From Nocardia vinacea (GTDB lineage Bacteria > Actinomycetota > Actinomycetes > Mycobacteriales > Mycobacteriaceae): DNA of 64,000 nt. The stretch's first letter is position 1. Each line of letters opens with the position of its first letter. This document shows positions 42,971-51,813 of this stretch, piece after piece. Where the stretch lies: contig NZ_CP109149.1 in NCBI RefSeq assembly GCF_035920345.1, forward strand, positions 1,240,001 through 1,304,000, written 5' to 3'. The notes beneath the pieces are model-generated. The model was not told where the DNA came from and ran no database searches. It saw nothing but the letters and a program-made list of their open reading frames with translations. The translations under genes were made by a program, and so were the position numbers.

Positions 42971-43825
42971 GTGGATACCGTTTCGCTGTCCGGCAAGGAA
43001 CTCGCCGCCGCCATCAACGCCGACACCAAGCAGCGTGCCGCCGCGCTCACCGCGAGCGGAACCGCGCCGCGCCTGGCCCTGATCGTGGCAAATGACGATC
43101 CGGCCAGCGCGTGGTACGTGAACTCACTGCGCAAGGCCGCCGAACGCCTCGGAATCGCCTGCGACACCATCGAACTCGGCGCCGACGCGAGTACCGAGCG
43201 GATCCGCGACGAACTCACCGCCCGCAGCGCGGACTCCGCGGTCGACGCGATCATGCTGCAGACCCCGCTGCCCGCCGGTGTCACCCTCGACGATGTCAGC
43301 TCCGCCATCGCCGCCGGCAAGGACGTCGACGGCGTCAGCCCGCTCTCGCTCGGCCTGCTCGCCTCCGGCCTCGACGGCTTCGTCCCCGCCACCTCCGAGG
43401 CCGTCGTCGAACTACTGAAGCATCACGAAATCCAGCTGGCCGGACGGCATGTCGCCGTCGTCGGCCGCTCCAATATCGTCGGTAAGCCCCTGGCCCAACT
43501 CCTGCTCGCCGAAAACGCCACCGTCACCATCTGCCATTCCCGCACCACCGACCTCCCCGCCGTCACCTCCGCCGCCGATATCGTCGTAGCCGCCGCCGGC
43601 CGCATCGGCCTGGTCACCGGCAAACACATCCGCGAGGGCGCCACCGTCATCGACGTGGGCACCAACGAAGCCCCCGACGGCAAAATCGTCGGCGACGTAG
43701 CCGCGGAAACGGTCCGCGGCAAGGCCGCCGCCCTCAGCCCCGTCCCCGGCGGCGTCGGCCCCGTAACCACCGCCCTGCTCATGCGCCATGTAGTAACCGC
43801 CGCCGAAAATTCCCGCTCCGCCTAA
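42971..43825 (+). CDS. folD: Bifunctional methylenetetrahydrofolate dehydrogenase/cyclohydrolase
   Basis: FolD interconverts 5,10-methylene-, 5,10-methenyl- and 10-formyl-tetrahydrofolate using NADP. The 284-aa product has the YVNSLRKAAE segment with the catalytic Lys (about residues 48-57), LQTPLP (about 98), KDVDG (about 120) and the NADP motif VVGRSNIVGKPLAQLLL (about 162-178), then PVPGGVGPVT (about 258). GTG 42971 is the best start; the frame is open further upstream without similarity. Confidence 0.95.
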   Translation: MDTVSLSGKELAAAINADTKQRAAALTASGTAPRLALIVANDDPASAWYVNSLRKAAERLGIACDTIELGADASTERIRDELTARSADSAVDAIMLQTPLPAGVTLDDVSSAIAAGKDVDGVSPLSLGLLASGLDGFVPATSEAVVELLKHHEIQLAGRHVAVVGRSNIVGKPLAQLLLAENATVTICHSRTTDLPAVTSAADIVVAAAGRIGLVTGKHIREGATVIDVGTNEAPDGKIVGDVAAETVRGKAAALSPVPGGVGPVTTALLMRHVVTAAENSRSA

Positions 43826-43915
43826 CACGCACCGCCCCAAGGGCTTCGGCACGCGCAACATGAACCGCGCGACGCGCCGATCCGCTGCAACATTCCCCCG
43901 CACTGCACCGATGCG

Positions 43916-44743
43916 TTGCTCATGCAGGGGAATGCGATGGTCCACCGTTCACCGTTCGATCCTGGATTCGGGTCGTTCGCCGCCGACGCCCGACTACAAG
44001 CTGGGCACTCTCGCGGCGCACTATGGCGTTCGACAAGCACACGCGCACAATGCACTCGACGATGCCCGAGTGCTGGCCGCAGTGCTGCGCGCGCTGATCG
44101 CCGACGCGGCCGGGCTGGGAATCGCACCGCCGCTGTTGGCCTGCCCGCCGAAGGAGAACTATCAGAGTCGCCAGGCGTTGCCGCAGTCGCGTAGCGGACC
44201 CAAGATGCCGTGTGCCTTCGCATATCCCGGTCGGCTCGAGACCGGCGGGCGACTGGTGCAGCGGATGAAGATCGCGATCACCGGTGATACCTCGACCGAT
44301 CGAATCGAGCTGGTGAGTCGGGCCGAAGCGGCAGGGTTGGATGTGACCGGTGCCGTGAGCCGACGGATGAGGACTTCATTTTCTACAACCAGCCCGAAGC
44401 CTCCGGTGCCCGCCTGGCCGCGGACGGCCCGAACGAGCAATCCTTTGCGCTGTCCCTCGACAGCCTTCCGCACCACTGCTGCCGCATTGTCGTCGCGGCG
44501 GTGCTCGACGGCGATGGAATAACTTTCGGCGATGTCGGTGCCATCGAGATCGAGGCAACAACCGGCACCGAGGGTGCAATTGTCGCCCGAGCCACCCTGG
44601 ACGCCGCGACCGAGGAACGAACCCTGCTGCTGGCCGAGATCTATTTACGCGGCGAGGTCTGGCGACTGCGTGCCGTAGGTCAGGGCTACGTCACCGACCT
44701 GGCTGCCTTGGCTCGCGGCTACGGCGTGGATGTCGCGGGGTGA
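43916..44743 (+). pseudogene. Degraded exonuclease-BRCT-TerD fusion gene
   Basis: Three family-like pieces lie in three different frames. The first (about 43916-44015) reads GNAMVHRSPFDPGF, like the PFD block of DEDDh exonucleases. The second (about 43994-44365) gives YKLGTLAAHYGVRQAHAHN and ALDDARVLAAVLR, exonuclease-like, then LLACPPKE and a BRCT-like start KIAITGDTSTDRIELVSRAEAAG. The third (about 44366-44743) gives EDFIFYNQPEASG and a TerD-like tail VWRLRAVGQGYVTDLAALARGYG. Actinobacteria carry intact fusions of these domains several hundred residues long. Here the start, most of the BRCT domain and the TerD front are missing, with at least two frameshifts. Confidence 0.75.
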
Positions 44744-44875
44744 CGCCAGCCGCGGCGGGCCTTGCGGGTGGTGCGTTGCATGCGGACGAGGTAGGTGGAA
44801 AGCAGGCCGGAGATTCGGCGATGGCCTCGGGGGTCCAGTAGATGGTTTACGACGTGAAGTCCAGCATGCCCCGAT

Positions 44876-45349
44876 TCAGCTGCGGGGCGGCGGTGCAGTC
44901 GACGAGATGTTCGTTGGGCCGACCGGCGCCTCCGAATCGAGTGCGGCAAGCAAATCGCGAAGCGTTGTGCGCTGCTCTTCGCTCAGGCCGGCGAAGACCT
45001 CTTCAGCGGCCGCACGGCGGGCCGCGGCCATCTGGGAGAGCGCGGCCCTGCCGGAGTCGGTCAGCGTCACCAAGGTCGAGCGGCGGCTGGTCGGGTCGGG
45101 CGAGCGCGAGACCAGGCCTGCGGCTTCGAGCGCATCGACGACGGTGGTCGCGGATCGCGGAACGATGCCGAGGTGGTCGGCGATTGCCGCCATCCGCAGG
45201 GGCTCGTCGTGGTGGCCGAAAATGCGGAGAGCGCGGGCCTGACCTGGGGTAATGCCCAGGGGAGTGAGTCGCGCGACCTGGTTGCGGCGGATGCGTTTCG
45301 CGGTGCGCAGGAACAGCTCGGGGAGATCGGGATCGAGCGCGGTATCCAT
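44876..45349 (-). CDS. MarR-family regulator
   Basis: A 157-aa winged helix-turn-helix protein: helix-turn-helix PLRMAAIADHLGIVPRSATTVVDALEAAG in overlapping blocks (about residues 51-79), and a wing with DPTSRRSTLVTLT (about 88-100). It is divergent from an ABC exporter gene. An inverted repeat of MarR-operator type sits between them, so it probably represses the exporter. ATG 45349 was chosen because the earlier ATG at 45367 lies inside that repeat; the longer start cannot be excluded. Confidence 0.87.
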   Translation of the reverse strand: MDTALDPDLPELFLRTAKRIRRNQVARLTPLGITPGQARALRIFGHHDEPLRMAAIADHLGIVPRSATTVVDALEAAGLVSRSPDPTSRRSTLVTLTDSGRAALSQMAAARRAAAEEVFAGLSEEQRTTLRDLLAALDSEAPVGPTNISSTAPPPRS

Positions 45350-45361
45350 TTGTTGAGCATA

Positions 45362-45389
45362 ACTCATTGTTTTGGGAACAATTATGAGT
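45362..45389. promoter_or_regulatory. MarR operator candidate with nested inverted repeats
   Basis: ATTGTT-TTGGG-AACAAT (45366-45382) has perfect 6-bp arms, and a wider dyad ACTCAT/ATGAGT (45362-45367 and 45384-45389) surrounds it. The site is AT-rich in GC-rich surroundings and lies between the marR and ABC exporter genes. Confidence 0.65.
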
Positions 45390-45430
45390 CATGCTCAGTT
45401 TCATGACGTAGTCCTCGGAAGGAGGCGCCT

Positions 45431-47191
45431 ATGCAGCCCCCACATCAACTTCGCCGGATCGTCCGGCTGTTTCGTCCGTATCGCGCGCGCTTGGCGCTGG
45501 TCGCCGCGCTCGTCGGTTTGTCGTCACTGGTCGCGCTGGCATCACCGTTCATGCTGCGCGGAATCCTCGATGACGCCCTGCCACACGGCCGCACCGGTCT
45601 GCTGACCGCACTCGCGGCAGGTATGGTCGCGGTCGCCACACTCACGAGCGTCTTCGGCGTGCTCCAGACCTACATCTCCACCGCGGTCGGTCAGGAAGTC
45701 ATGCACGATCTGCGCTCCGCGGTGTATGCGCAGTTGCAGCGAATGCCGTTGTCGTTCTTCACGACCACCCGCACCGGCGAAGTGCAGTCGCGGATCGCCA
45801 ACGATATCGGCGGCATGCAATCGACGGTCACCTCGACCGCGACCTCACTGGTGTCGAACTTCACAACCGTAATCGCCTCGGTGATCGCCATGATCGCCCT
45901 CGACTGGCGGCTCACCTTGGTCTCACTGATCATGCTGCCGTTCTTCGTCTGGATCAGCAGGCGCGTCGGCGACGAACGCAGGAAGATCACTGCGCAGCGG
46001 CAGCAGAAATTGGCGGGCATGTCGGCGATTGTGGAGGAATCGCTGTCGGTGAGTGGCATTCTGCTCGGGCGCACGATGGGCCGCGCACCCGCGCTGGTCG
46101 ACGATTTCGCGAAGGAATCGCGTGGGCTGGTGGATCTGGAGATCAGGTCCGGAATGGCTGGCCGGTGGCGGCAGTCGACGATTCAGATCGTCATGGCGGC
46201 CATGCCCGCGATCGTCTACTGGGCGGCGGGATCGACCGTGGCAGCGGGACATCCGCTGGTCTCGATCGGCACCTTGGTCGCCTTCACGACCTTGCAGACG
46301 AGCCTGCTGCGGCCGATGGTGCAGTTGCTGAATACCGGTGTGGAGGTGCAGAGTTCCATGTCGCTGTTCGGTCGGATCTTCGAATACCTGGACCTGAAGC
46401 CGGATATCGAGGAACCGATAGTGCCGGTGCCGGTGCCGGATTCGGGTGTCAAGGGCGAGGTCCGCTTCGAGCATGTCGGCTTCACCTATGGATCCGGGAC
46501 ACGGGATGTGTTGCAGGACATCGATATCACTGTGCCCGCCGGGTCCAGTCTGGCCATTGTCGGCGAAACCGGTTCGGGCAAAACCACACTCGGCTACCTG
46601 GTGGCGCGACTCTACGATGTGACATCCGGACGGGTCGAGATCGACGGAATCGATGTGCGGGACTTGTCCTTCGCCGATCTCGCCGCCGCCGTCGGTGTGG
46701 TCTCGCAGGAGACCTACCTGTTCCACGCCTCGGTCGCGGACAATCTGCGCTTCGCCAAACCCGATGCGACCGACGAGGAGATGTACGCCGCGGCGCGGGC
46801 CGCGCAGATCCACGACCATATCGCGAGCCTGCCGGACGGCTACGACACGCTGGTCGGCGAACGCGGCTATCGGTTCTCCGGCGGTGAGAAGCAGCGCTTG
46901 GCGGTGGCACGGGTGATCCTGCGCAATCCGCCGATCCTGGTGCTCGACGAGGCCACCAGCGCGCTGGATAACCGGACCGAGCAGGAGGTGCAGGCCGCCA
47001 TCGACGCGCTGTCCGAAGGCCGAACCACCATCACCATCGCGCACCGGCTCTCCACCATCCGCGACGCCGACCAGATCGTCGTACTCGACCGCGGCCAGAT
47101 CATCGAACGCGGCACCCACCGCGAGCTCATGGACTCCGACGGCCGCTACGCCGCCCTGGCCTCCGGCGGCGACCTCCTCCAAGCCGCCTGA
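45431..47191 (+). CDS. ABC exporter, fused membrane and ATPase domains
   Basis: This 586-aa half-transporter should act as a homodimer. Six membrane helices (about residues 15-300) precede the ATPase: Walker A GETGSGKTTLG (about 377), Q-loop region VSQETYLFH, signature FSGGEKQRLAVAR (about 481-493), Walker B ILVLDEAT and the H-loop IAHRLST. It is of the MsbA/LmrA multidrug or lipid exporter type. GAAGGAGG precedes ATG 45431. The divergent MarR gene suggests induction by an exported compound. Confidence 0.93.
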   Translation: MQPPHQLRRIVRLFRPYRARLALVAALVGLSSLVALASPFMLRGILDDALPHGRTGLLTALAAGMVAVATLTSVFGVLQTYISTAVGQEVMHDLRSAVYAQLQRMPLSFFTTTRTGEVQSRIANDIGGMQSTVTSTATSLVSNFTTVIASVIAMIALDWRLTLVSLIMLPFFVWISRRVGDERRKITAQRQQKLAGMSAIVEESLSVSGILLGRTMGRAPALVDDFAKESRGLVDLEIRSGMAGRWRQSTIQIVMAAMPAIVYWAAGSTVAAGHPLVSIGTLVAFTTLQTSLLRPMVQLLNTGVEVQSSMSLFGRIFEYLDLKPDIEEPIVPVPVPDSGVKGEVRFEHVGFTYGSGTRDVLQDIDITVPAGSSLAIVGETGSGKTTLGYLVARLYDVTSGRVEIDGIDVRDLSFADLAAAVGVVSQETYLFHASVADNLRFAKPDATDEEMYAAARAAQIHDHIASLPDGYDTLVGERGYRFSGGEKQRLAVARVILRNPPILVLDEATSALDNRTEQEVQAAIDALSEGRTTITIAHRLSTIRDADQIVVLDRGQIIERGTHRELMDSDGRYAALASGGDLLQAA

Positions 47192-47196
47192 AGCGT

Positions 47197-47631
47197 TCAG
47201 ACGGGTTCCGGGTCGGTTGCGGCGCGTGTGTCGAATTCGTCACGCGCGGTAAGGATTTCGCTGTGGTGCTGCACCGACCAGACCCCCATCGCGTGGCTGA
47301 GTTCGCCGAGGCTGGCCCCCAGATCGGTCAGCGAGTACTCGACGCGCGGCGGAACGGTGGGGTAGACCGCGCGGCGGACCAGTCCGTCGCGCTCCAGGTT
47401 GCGCAGTGTGCGGGTGAGCATCTTCTGGGTGATGCCGTCGAGCCGACGGCGCAGATCGTTGAAGCGCACCGGCCCGCCCGCCATGCGCAGCACGCCGAGG
47501 ACCAGCAGCACCCATTTGTCGGCGAGCACCGTCAGCACTTCGCGCGCCGGGCAGTTGGTCAGATAGCTCTTGACCAGGTTGTCGGAGCCGGACCAGTCGG
47601 CAATGGTATCCATCGGGTACCTCGGGATCAT
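47197..47631 (-). CDS. HxlR-family regulator
   Basis: A 144-aa winged helix protein with the HxlR pattern: CPAREVLTVLADKWVLLVL with an early Cys (about residue 26), RFNDLRRRLDGITQKMLTRTL in the recognition region, and the wing VRRAVYPTVPPRVEYSLT. HxlR proteins often sense thiol-reactive electrophiles through the conserved Cys. It diverges from an MDR-type oxidoreductase gene. Two starts are possible, ATG 47631 (GAAGG seven bases upstream) and ATG 47613. Confidence 0.87.
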   Translation of the reverse strand: MIPRYPMDTIADWSGSDNLVKSYLTNCPAREVLTVLADKWVLLVLGVLRMAGGPVRFNDLRRRLDGITQKMLTRTLRNLERDGLVRRAVYPTVPPRVEYSLTDLGASLGELSHAMGVWSVQHHSEILTARDEFDTRAATDPEPV

Positions 47632-47645
47632 TGAAGTGCCTTCTT

Positions 47646-47664
47646 TCCCTTGGATACTAAGGGA
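47646..47664. promoter_or_regulatory. Palindrome TCCCTT-N7-AAGGGA in the HxlR/oxidoreductase gap
   Basis: Perfect 6-bp arms around GGATACT lie in the 49-bp gap between the two divergent start codons. The minus-strand Shine-Dalgarno of hxlR overlaps its edge. A bound dimer could control both genes. Confidence 0.5.
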
Positions 47665-47680
47665 CCGCAGAATCGGTGGC

Positions 47681-48589
47681 ATGCTCGCAATCACGCAACA
47701 AACATTCGGTGGTCCCGAGGTCCTGGAAATCGTCGAGGTCGATCGGCCGAGCGCTGGACCGGGCGAGGTGGTGGTGCGGGTCGCCGCCACCGGTATGAAT
47801 GCGGCGGACTGGAAGCTGCGGTCCGGGCTGGTGCGCAAACTCGGGGATCCGCCGTTCACCCTGGGCTTCGATGTGTCCGGGATGGTCGATGCGGTCGGCG
47901 CCGGTGTCGAGCGATTCCGGGTCGGCGACGAGGTCTACGGCATGGTGCTCAGCCGGTCCGGCGGGTATGCGGAATACGTTGTGGCGCAGGCGGATATCCT
48001 CGCACCGAAACCGGCGGTCCTTGATCACATCCACGCGGCCGCCGTGCCGACTGCGGTGCTGACCGCCTGGCAGGGGCTGACCGAAGTCGTTGCCGGACAA
48101 CGCGTGCTGGTACATGCGGCGGCCGGTGGGGTCGGACATTTCGCGGTGCAGATCGCCAAGGACCGCGGCGCGTATGTGATCGGCACGGCTCGCGCCGCCA
48201 ACCACGAATTCCTGCGGGAGATCGGCGCGGATGAGGTGATCGATTACACGACAACCGATTTCGCGAAGGCGGTGCGTGATGTCGATGTCGTTTTCGATCT
48301 CGTCGGCGGTGACTACGGATCGCGGTCGCTGCCGGTGCTCACCGCGGACGGTCGCCTGATCGACGCGCAGGGCAATGATGCCGAGGACGATCCGCGGTAC
48401 GAGCGGCTGTATGTCGATCCGTCCGGCCGCGATCTAGGCGAGTTGGCCGCCCTGTTCGAGGCGGGCCGGTTGCATGTGGAGATCGATCAGGTGCTGCCGA
48501 TGGCCGAGGTGGTCAAGGCCCATCACCTGAGCGAATCCGGGCGCGTCCGCGGGAAAATCGTGCTGGTGCCGTGGAATTCGCCGGTGTGA
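47681..48589 (+). CDS. NADP-dependent MDR oxidoreductase, quinone reductase-like
   Basis: This 302-aa medium-chain dehydrogenase lacks the zinc ligands. The GroES-like domain has GFDVSGMVDAVGAGV (about residues 64-78), and the cofactor motif is HAAAGGVGHFAVQIAK (about 145-160). Such enzymes reduce quinones or reactive enals. With the divergent HxlR regulator, a role in electrophile or quinone detoxification is a reasonable inference. The ATG at 47681 follows GGTGG only weakly. Confidence 0.88.
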   Translation: MLAITQQTFGGPEVLEIVEVDRPSAGPGEVVVRVAATGMNAADWKLRSGLVRKLGDPPFTLGFDVSGMVDAVGAGVERFRVGDEVYGMVLSRSGGYAEYVVAQADILAPKPAVLDHIHAAAVPTAVLTAWQGLTEVVAGQRVLVHAAAGGVGHFAVQIAKDRGAYVIGTARAANHEFLREIGADEVIDYTTTDFAKAVRDVDVVFDLVGGDYGSRSLPVLTADGRLIDAQGNDAEDDPRYERLYVDPSGRDLGELAALFEAGRLHVEIDQVLPMAEVVKAHHLSESGRVRGKIVLVPWNSPV

Positions 48590-48592
48590 CGG

Positions 48593-50014
48593 TCAGGCCG
48601 CGCCGATTCCGGTGATAAGGGTCTGGTTGCCCACCCGCGCCGTCGTGACGACCTGGGGTTTGTAGGTGATCGATGTCGAATCGGGTCGATGCTCGGTCAC
48701 CTGCACCAGGTACTGGCCGACGAAAGCTCCCGGCGTAACACTGATGCAGTGGGTGGTGCCGGCCGGAATGCCATCGATGCCCTGTTGAATCGTACCGGCG
48801 GGCGAGACGGATGCGTTGGGCGCCACGAACTCTCGGGTCGCAACACCGGATCGGGTGACGTAATAGGCGTACTGGAACGCGAATATGACACCCGGTCCGG
48901 AATCCAGCCCGCCCGCGCCGTTGCCGGTAATGGTGTCCCCGACCCGCTCGGGCGGGCACTGCGCCGCGGAAGTGGATCCGGAGACCGCGACCTGGCTGGG
49001 CGTGGAGGAGGCCACTGTCGCCGGTTGCGGCTCCGGCCGAATTTGCACGAACGCCACCACGAGTAGTCCGGCCGCCGCGACCGACCCGACCAGCACCGGC
49101 ATCCACCGGCGCTTCGACCGATTCCGACCGGACCGATCGATCATGGCAGCCAAGGCCTCCTCATGCCGGAAGTAGTCCGGCGCAAGCGGTTTCGGCTCCG
49201 CAGGAAGTTCCTCGACCCATTCGGACCAGTCGCCTCCATAGTCGAGCTCATGCGGCGCGGATTCCCCATCCGCTGCCTGAATCGGGTTGTGCCGCACCAG
49301 AGCCTGCTCGTATGGGTCCGGCGCGTGGTGGTTCGGATCGTGCCGAGTGGGGTCTGTGTCGAAAGCCCCTGGGTGAATCGGGTTCTGGCGCATCGGATCT
49401 CGCTGAACCGGTCCGCGTTGGTTCGGGTACTGGGGAACAGGCGCATGCCAATCTTGTGGAGCAGGCGGACGCGGCACGACAGGCGCAGGAGGACCCGGGT
49501 TCCGGTTGACGGGCACCTGACGGATCGGTTCCGGCAACGTCAGCGACCCCTGCTCGCTGTCCTGCACAGTCGGCGCTCGACGCATCGAGACGTGCGGAAC
49601 CGGGGGCTGACGCGGGGGGCCTTCCTGGATCGGAATCCGCGGTATCGGCCCGGTTTGCCTCGGGCTCTGGGGATTCGGAGCCTGGCCGCCGGAAACTTGT
49701 TGACCGCGAATGCGCCGGAACGGGTCCGTATTCGTCGGCGCACGGTCGACGGGAACTCGGGGCAGCGGTCCGGATTGTGTTGCGGCGCGGTCGATCGGCA
49801 CGCGGCGTAGTGGACCAGTGTCGATGGGTGCGCCGTCGATCGGGATCCGCGGAATCGGCCCGGTCGGCGCGTTGTCCTCCGTGAAGCCGATCCGGTGGAA
49901 CGGGTTCGGCGGTGTCGGAGTCTGGTATGCCCTCGGCGCACCGAGCGGCTGTTGTGGCGCAGCGCCCGGCTGCGGGCCGGAATTCGCCCGCGAGGTCATA
50001 TCCGGTCGATCCAT
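48593..50014 (-). CDS. Proline-rich membrane protein with 15-residue repeats
   Basis: A 473-aa protein of unknown function. The cytoplasmic N-terminal 280 residues are proline-rich and include degenerate 15-residue repeats (TGPIPRIPIDGAPID, TGPLRRVPIDRAATQ, SGPLPRVPVDRAPTN, about 52-96, and a later TGPIPRIPIQEG). One transmembrane helix (MPVLVGSVAAAGLLVVAFV, about 306-324) leads to an outside domain (about 350-473) with two cysteines and a regular beta pattern. The layout resembles other actinobacterial envelope proteins, but no enzyme motif is visible. Confidence 0.75.
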   Translation of the reverse strand: MDRPDMTSRANSGPQPGAAPQQPLGAPRAYQTPTPPNPFHRIGFTEDNAPTGPIPRIPIDGAPIDTGPLRRVPIDRAATQSGPLPRVPVDRAPTNTDPFRRIRGQQVSGGQAPNPQSPRQTGPIPRIPIQEGPPRQPPVPHVSMRRAPTVQDSEQGSLTLPEPIRQVPVNRNPGPPAPVVPRPPAPQDWHAPVPQYPNQRGPVQRDPMRQNPIHPGAFDTDPTRHDPNHHAPDPYEQALVRHNPIQAADGESAPHELDYGGDWSEWVEELPAEPKPLAPDYFRHEEALAAMIDRSGRNRSKRRWMPVLVGSVAAAGLLVVAFVQIRPEPQPATVASSTPSQVAVSGSTSAAQCPPERVGDTITGNGAGGLDSGPGVIFAFQYAYYVTRSGVATREFVAPNASVSPAGTIQQGIDGIPAGTTHCISVTPGAFVGQYLVQVTEHRPDSTSITYKPQVVTTARVGNQTLITGIGAA

Positions 50015-50147
50015 CGCCCTACCTTCATCAGGTCATACGATCACGTGTGTCCCGCAGTTGTATCAACCTCGGCAGGATACCGCCAGGTTTGCTGCGCGTG
50101 ACGAAATTGAGGGGAGGTGTCGCGAAGGAAAACGGATTGTTTACGGC

Positions 50148-50900
50148 TCACCAGTGCACGGTGACCGGATCGCCGACGCCGACGGTCTCGTAGTACCAGG
50201 CGGCGTCATCGGGAGCCAGGTTGATGCAGCCGTGGCTGACATTGGCATTGCCCTGCGAATCCACCGACCACGGTGCGGAGTGCACGAAAACGCCACCCCA
50301 CGTTAGGCGTTCGGCGTACTCGCCATTGATGACGTAGCCCTCGGGCGAGCTCAGCGGGATCCCGATGGTGCGCGAGTCGAAGACGACCGAACGGAACTTT
50401 TCCAGCACCGGGAAGGTACCTGTCGGTGTCTCGTAGCCAGGCTTGCCCATGGATGCGGGCACCGACCGCGCGAGCGCACCGCCGATGCTCACGGTGAAGG
50501 TATGCGCCGACATATCGGCGTCGGCCACCACGCCCGCATTGGTGCGGAACTCCGTGCGCGCGTTACCGACCTGCACCGAGATCGGCGCCCGGGCTGGCAG
50601 GAAACTCGTTGGCGTCCAAGTCAATTCACGATCACTCGACCAGGAGAAAGCACCCGGCAGCGGCTCGGTGGCTCGGATATCGACCAGTCGTTCGGCTCTG
50701 TCGCGGTCGGCGACCGGATTGGCGAATCGAATCGTCACCGGTGCCGCGATACCGACTTCCTGGCCTGCCGACGGGGTAATCGTTGCGACCGCGTCGACGT
50801 TGGGTTTCAGAATCGTTGTGGCGATTGCCGCTCCGGACCCGAACGCCGCCAAGGCGACGACCGTGGTCGCGAGGAACAGGTATCTGAGTGCGTTCCGCAT
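50148..50900 (-). CDS. L,D-transpeptidase
   Basis: This enzyme makes 3-3 cross-links in peptidoglycan outside the membrane and is the target of carbapenems. The 250-aa product has an N-terminal membrane or signal segment (YLFLATTVVALAAFGSGAAI, about residues 6-25), an Ig-like domain (about 40-125) and a YkuD domain ending with the catalytic SHGCINL (Cys about 230), preceded by VFVHSAPW. ATG 50900 with AAGGGG upstream is preferred over GTG 50915. The domain order is that of mycobacterial Ldt proteins. Confidence 0.93.
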   Translation of the reverse strand: MRNALRYLFLATTVVALAAFGSGAAIATTILKPNVDAVATITPSAGQEVGIAAPVTIRFANPVADRDRAERLVDIRATEPLPGAFSWSSDRELTWTPTSFLPARAPISVQVGNARTEFRTNAGVVADADMSAHTFTVSIGGALARSVPASMGKPGYETPTGTFPVLEKFRSVVFDSRTIGIPLSSPEGYVINGEYAERLTWGGVFVHSAPWSVDSQGNANVSHGCINLAPDDAAWYYETVGVGDPVTVHW

Positions 50901-51063
50901 GGTCCACCCCTTCACGCTGGTGTGGGGACGCAGAAATCCATTCTAGGACTTCATGATCAACTCGACGTACCGGTTCTGTAACGGCCGTCCAAGTCCACAG
51001 TTTCGTATAGGGGCGTCATACCCGGCATCACACCGAACAAACGATCCGACCGTTCGTTCGGAT

Positions 51064-51696
51064 TCAGCCGCGCACGGCGTGCAATACGTCGGCGTGCAGT
51101 GCGTCCGCGCGGGCGGTGATCTCGTCGATGCGGATCAGCACCGCCGCGAACTTATCGCCCTGTTCGGCGCTGAGTGAGCGGACATTGATTTCGATATTGA
51201 GCTGCGAACTGGTGGCCGCGGCCCGCGCCGCATCGGCGGCGGCGCCGATATCGGTGACCACATTGGGATTGCCGATCGGCAGCAGTTCGGTGGCGAGTGA
51301 GAGCACCTCGTCGGCCTCGTCGACGACCGCGGCGGGCACCCGGGCGGCCTCGAGCAGCGCGGCGGTAATGGCATCGCTGCGCGCGGCGGCCTGCGTCGGA
51401 GAATCCTTCGGCAACTTGTAGGCGTTGCCGACGGCGGTGAACGCCGCCGCATCGGCGTCGGCCAGGGCCAGCGCGCGCTCGCGGGCCGCATCCGCCGCCT
51501 CGATGATCCGGTCGATGACCGGTCGGTGGTCGGCGTCCTTGGCCCGGGTGGTGTAGCGCGCCACCATCGCGACCAGTGCGGCACCCTGTGCGGCGTGCAG
51601 CGCTGCGACGGCGCCGCCACCTGGTGCGGGCACCTTCGCGGCCAGGTCGGTCAGATACTGCGCGAGGGTAGCCTCAGCGAAGGCGGGCTGCGACAC
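51064..51696 (-). CDS. Cyclodeaminase/cyclohydrolase-family (FTCD_C-like) protein
   Basis: This 210-aa helical protein resembles the C-terminal domain of formiminotransferase-cyclodeaminase. The folate-site-like APGGGAVAALHAAQGAALV lies at about residues 24-42, followed by long helices and IGNPNVVTDIGAAADAARAA (about 141-160). Free-standing members may act on formimino- or methenyl-tetrahydrofolate. The histidine-degradation partner is absent nearby. It is divergent from the LLM oxidoreductase. Confidence 0.83.
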   Translation of the reverse strand: MSQPAFAEATLAQYLTDLAAKVPAPGGGAVAALHAAQGAALVAMVARYTTRAKDADHRPVIDRIIEAADAARERALALADADAAAFTAVGNAYKLPKDSPTQAAARSDAITAALLEAARVPAAVVDEADEVLSLATELLPIGNPNVVTDIGAAADAARAAATSSQLNIEINVRSLSAEQGDKFAAVLIRIDEITARADALHADVLHAVRG

Positions 51697-51813
51697 GGCG
51701 GGTGGCCTTTCGTTTTCCTGCGACGACAGTGGAGAACTACGGCGAATACGCTACCGCTCGCGCCAGGGTGGCCGGTGCGCGGCCGGTACGTAGCTGCGGT
51801 TAGGTTGAGTGCT

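Noticed and set aside
44501..44743. Separate 80-codon gene
   Set aside because: It is the C-terminal end of the TerD-like fragment, and the similarity continues upstream of its ATG in the same frame. It was included in the pseudogene instead.
44719..44949. 76-codon minus-strand ORF between the TerD remnant and marR
   Set aside because: Arg/His-rich composition, overlap with the pseudogene end and no ribosome binding site. Nothing supports coding.
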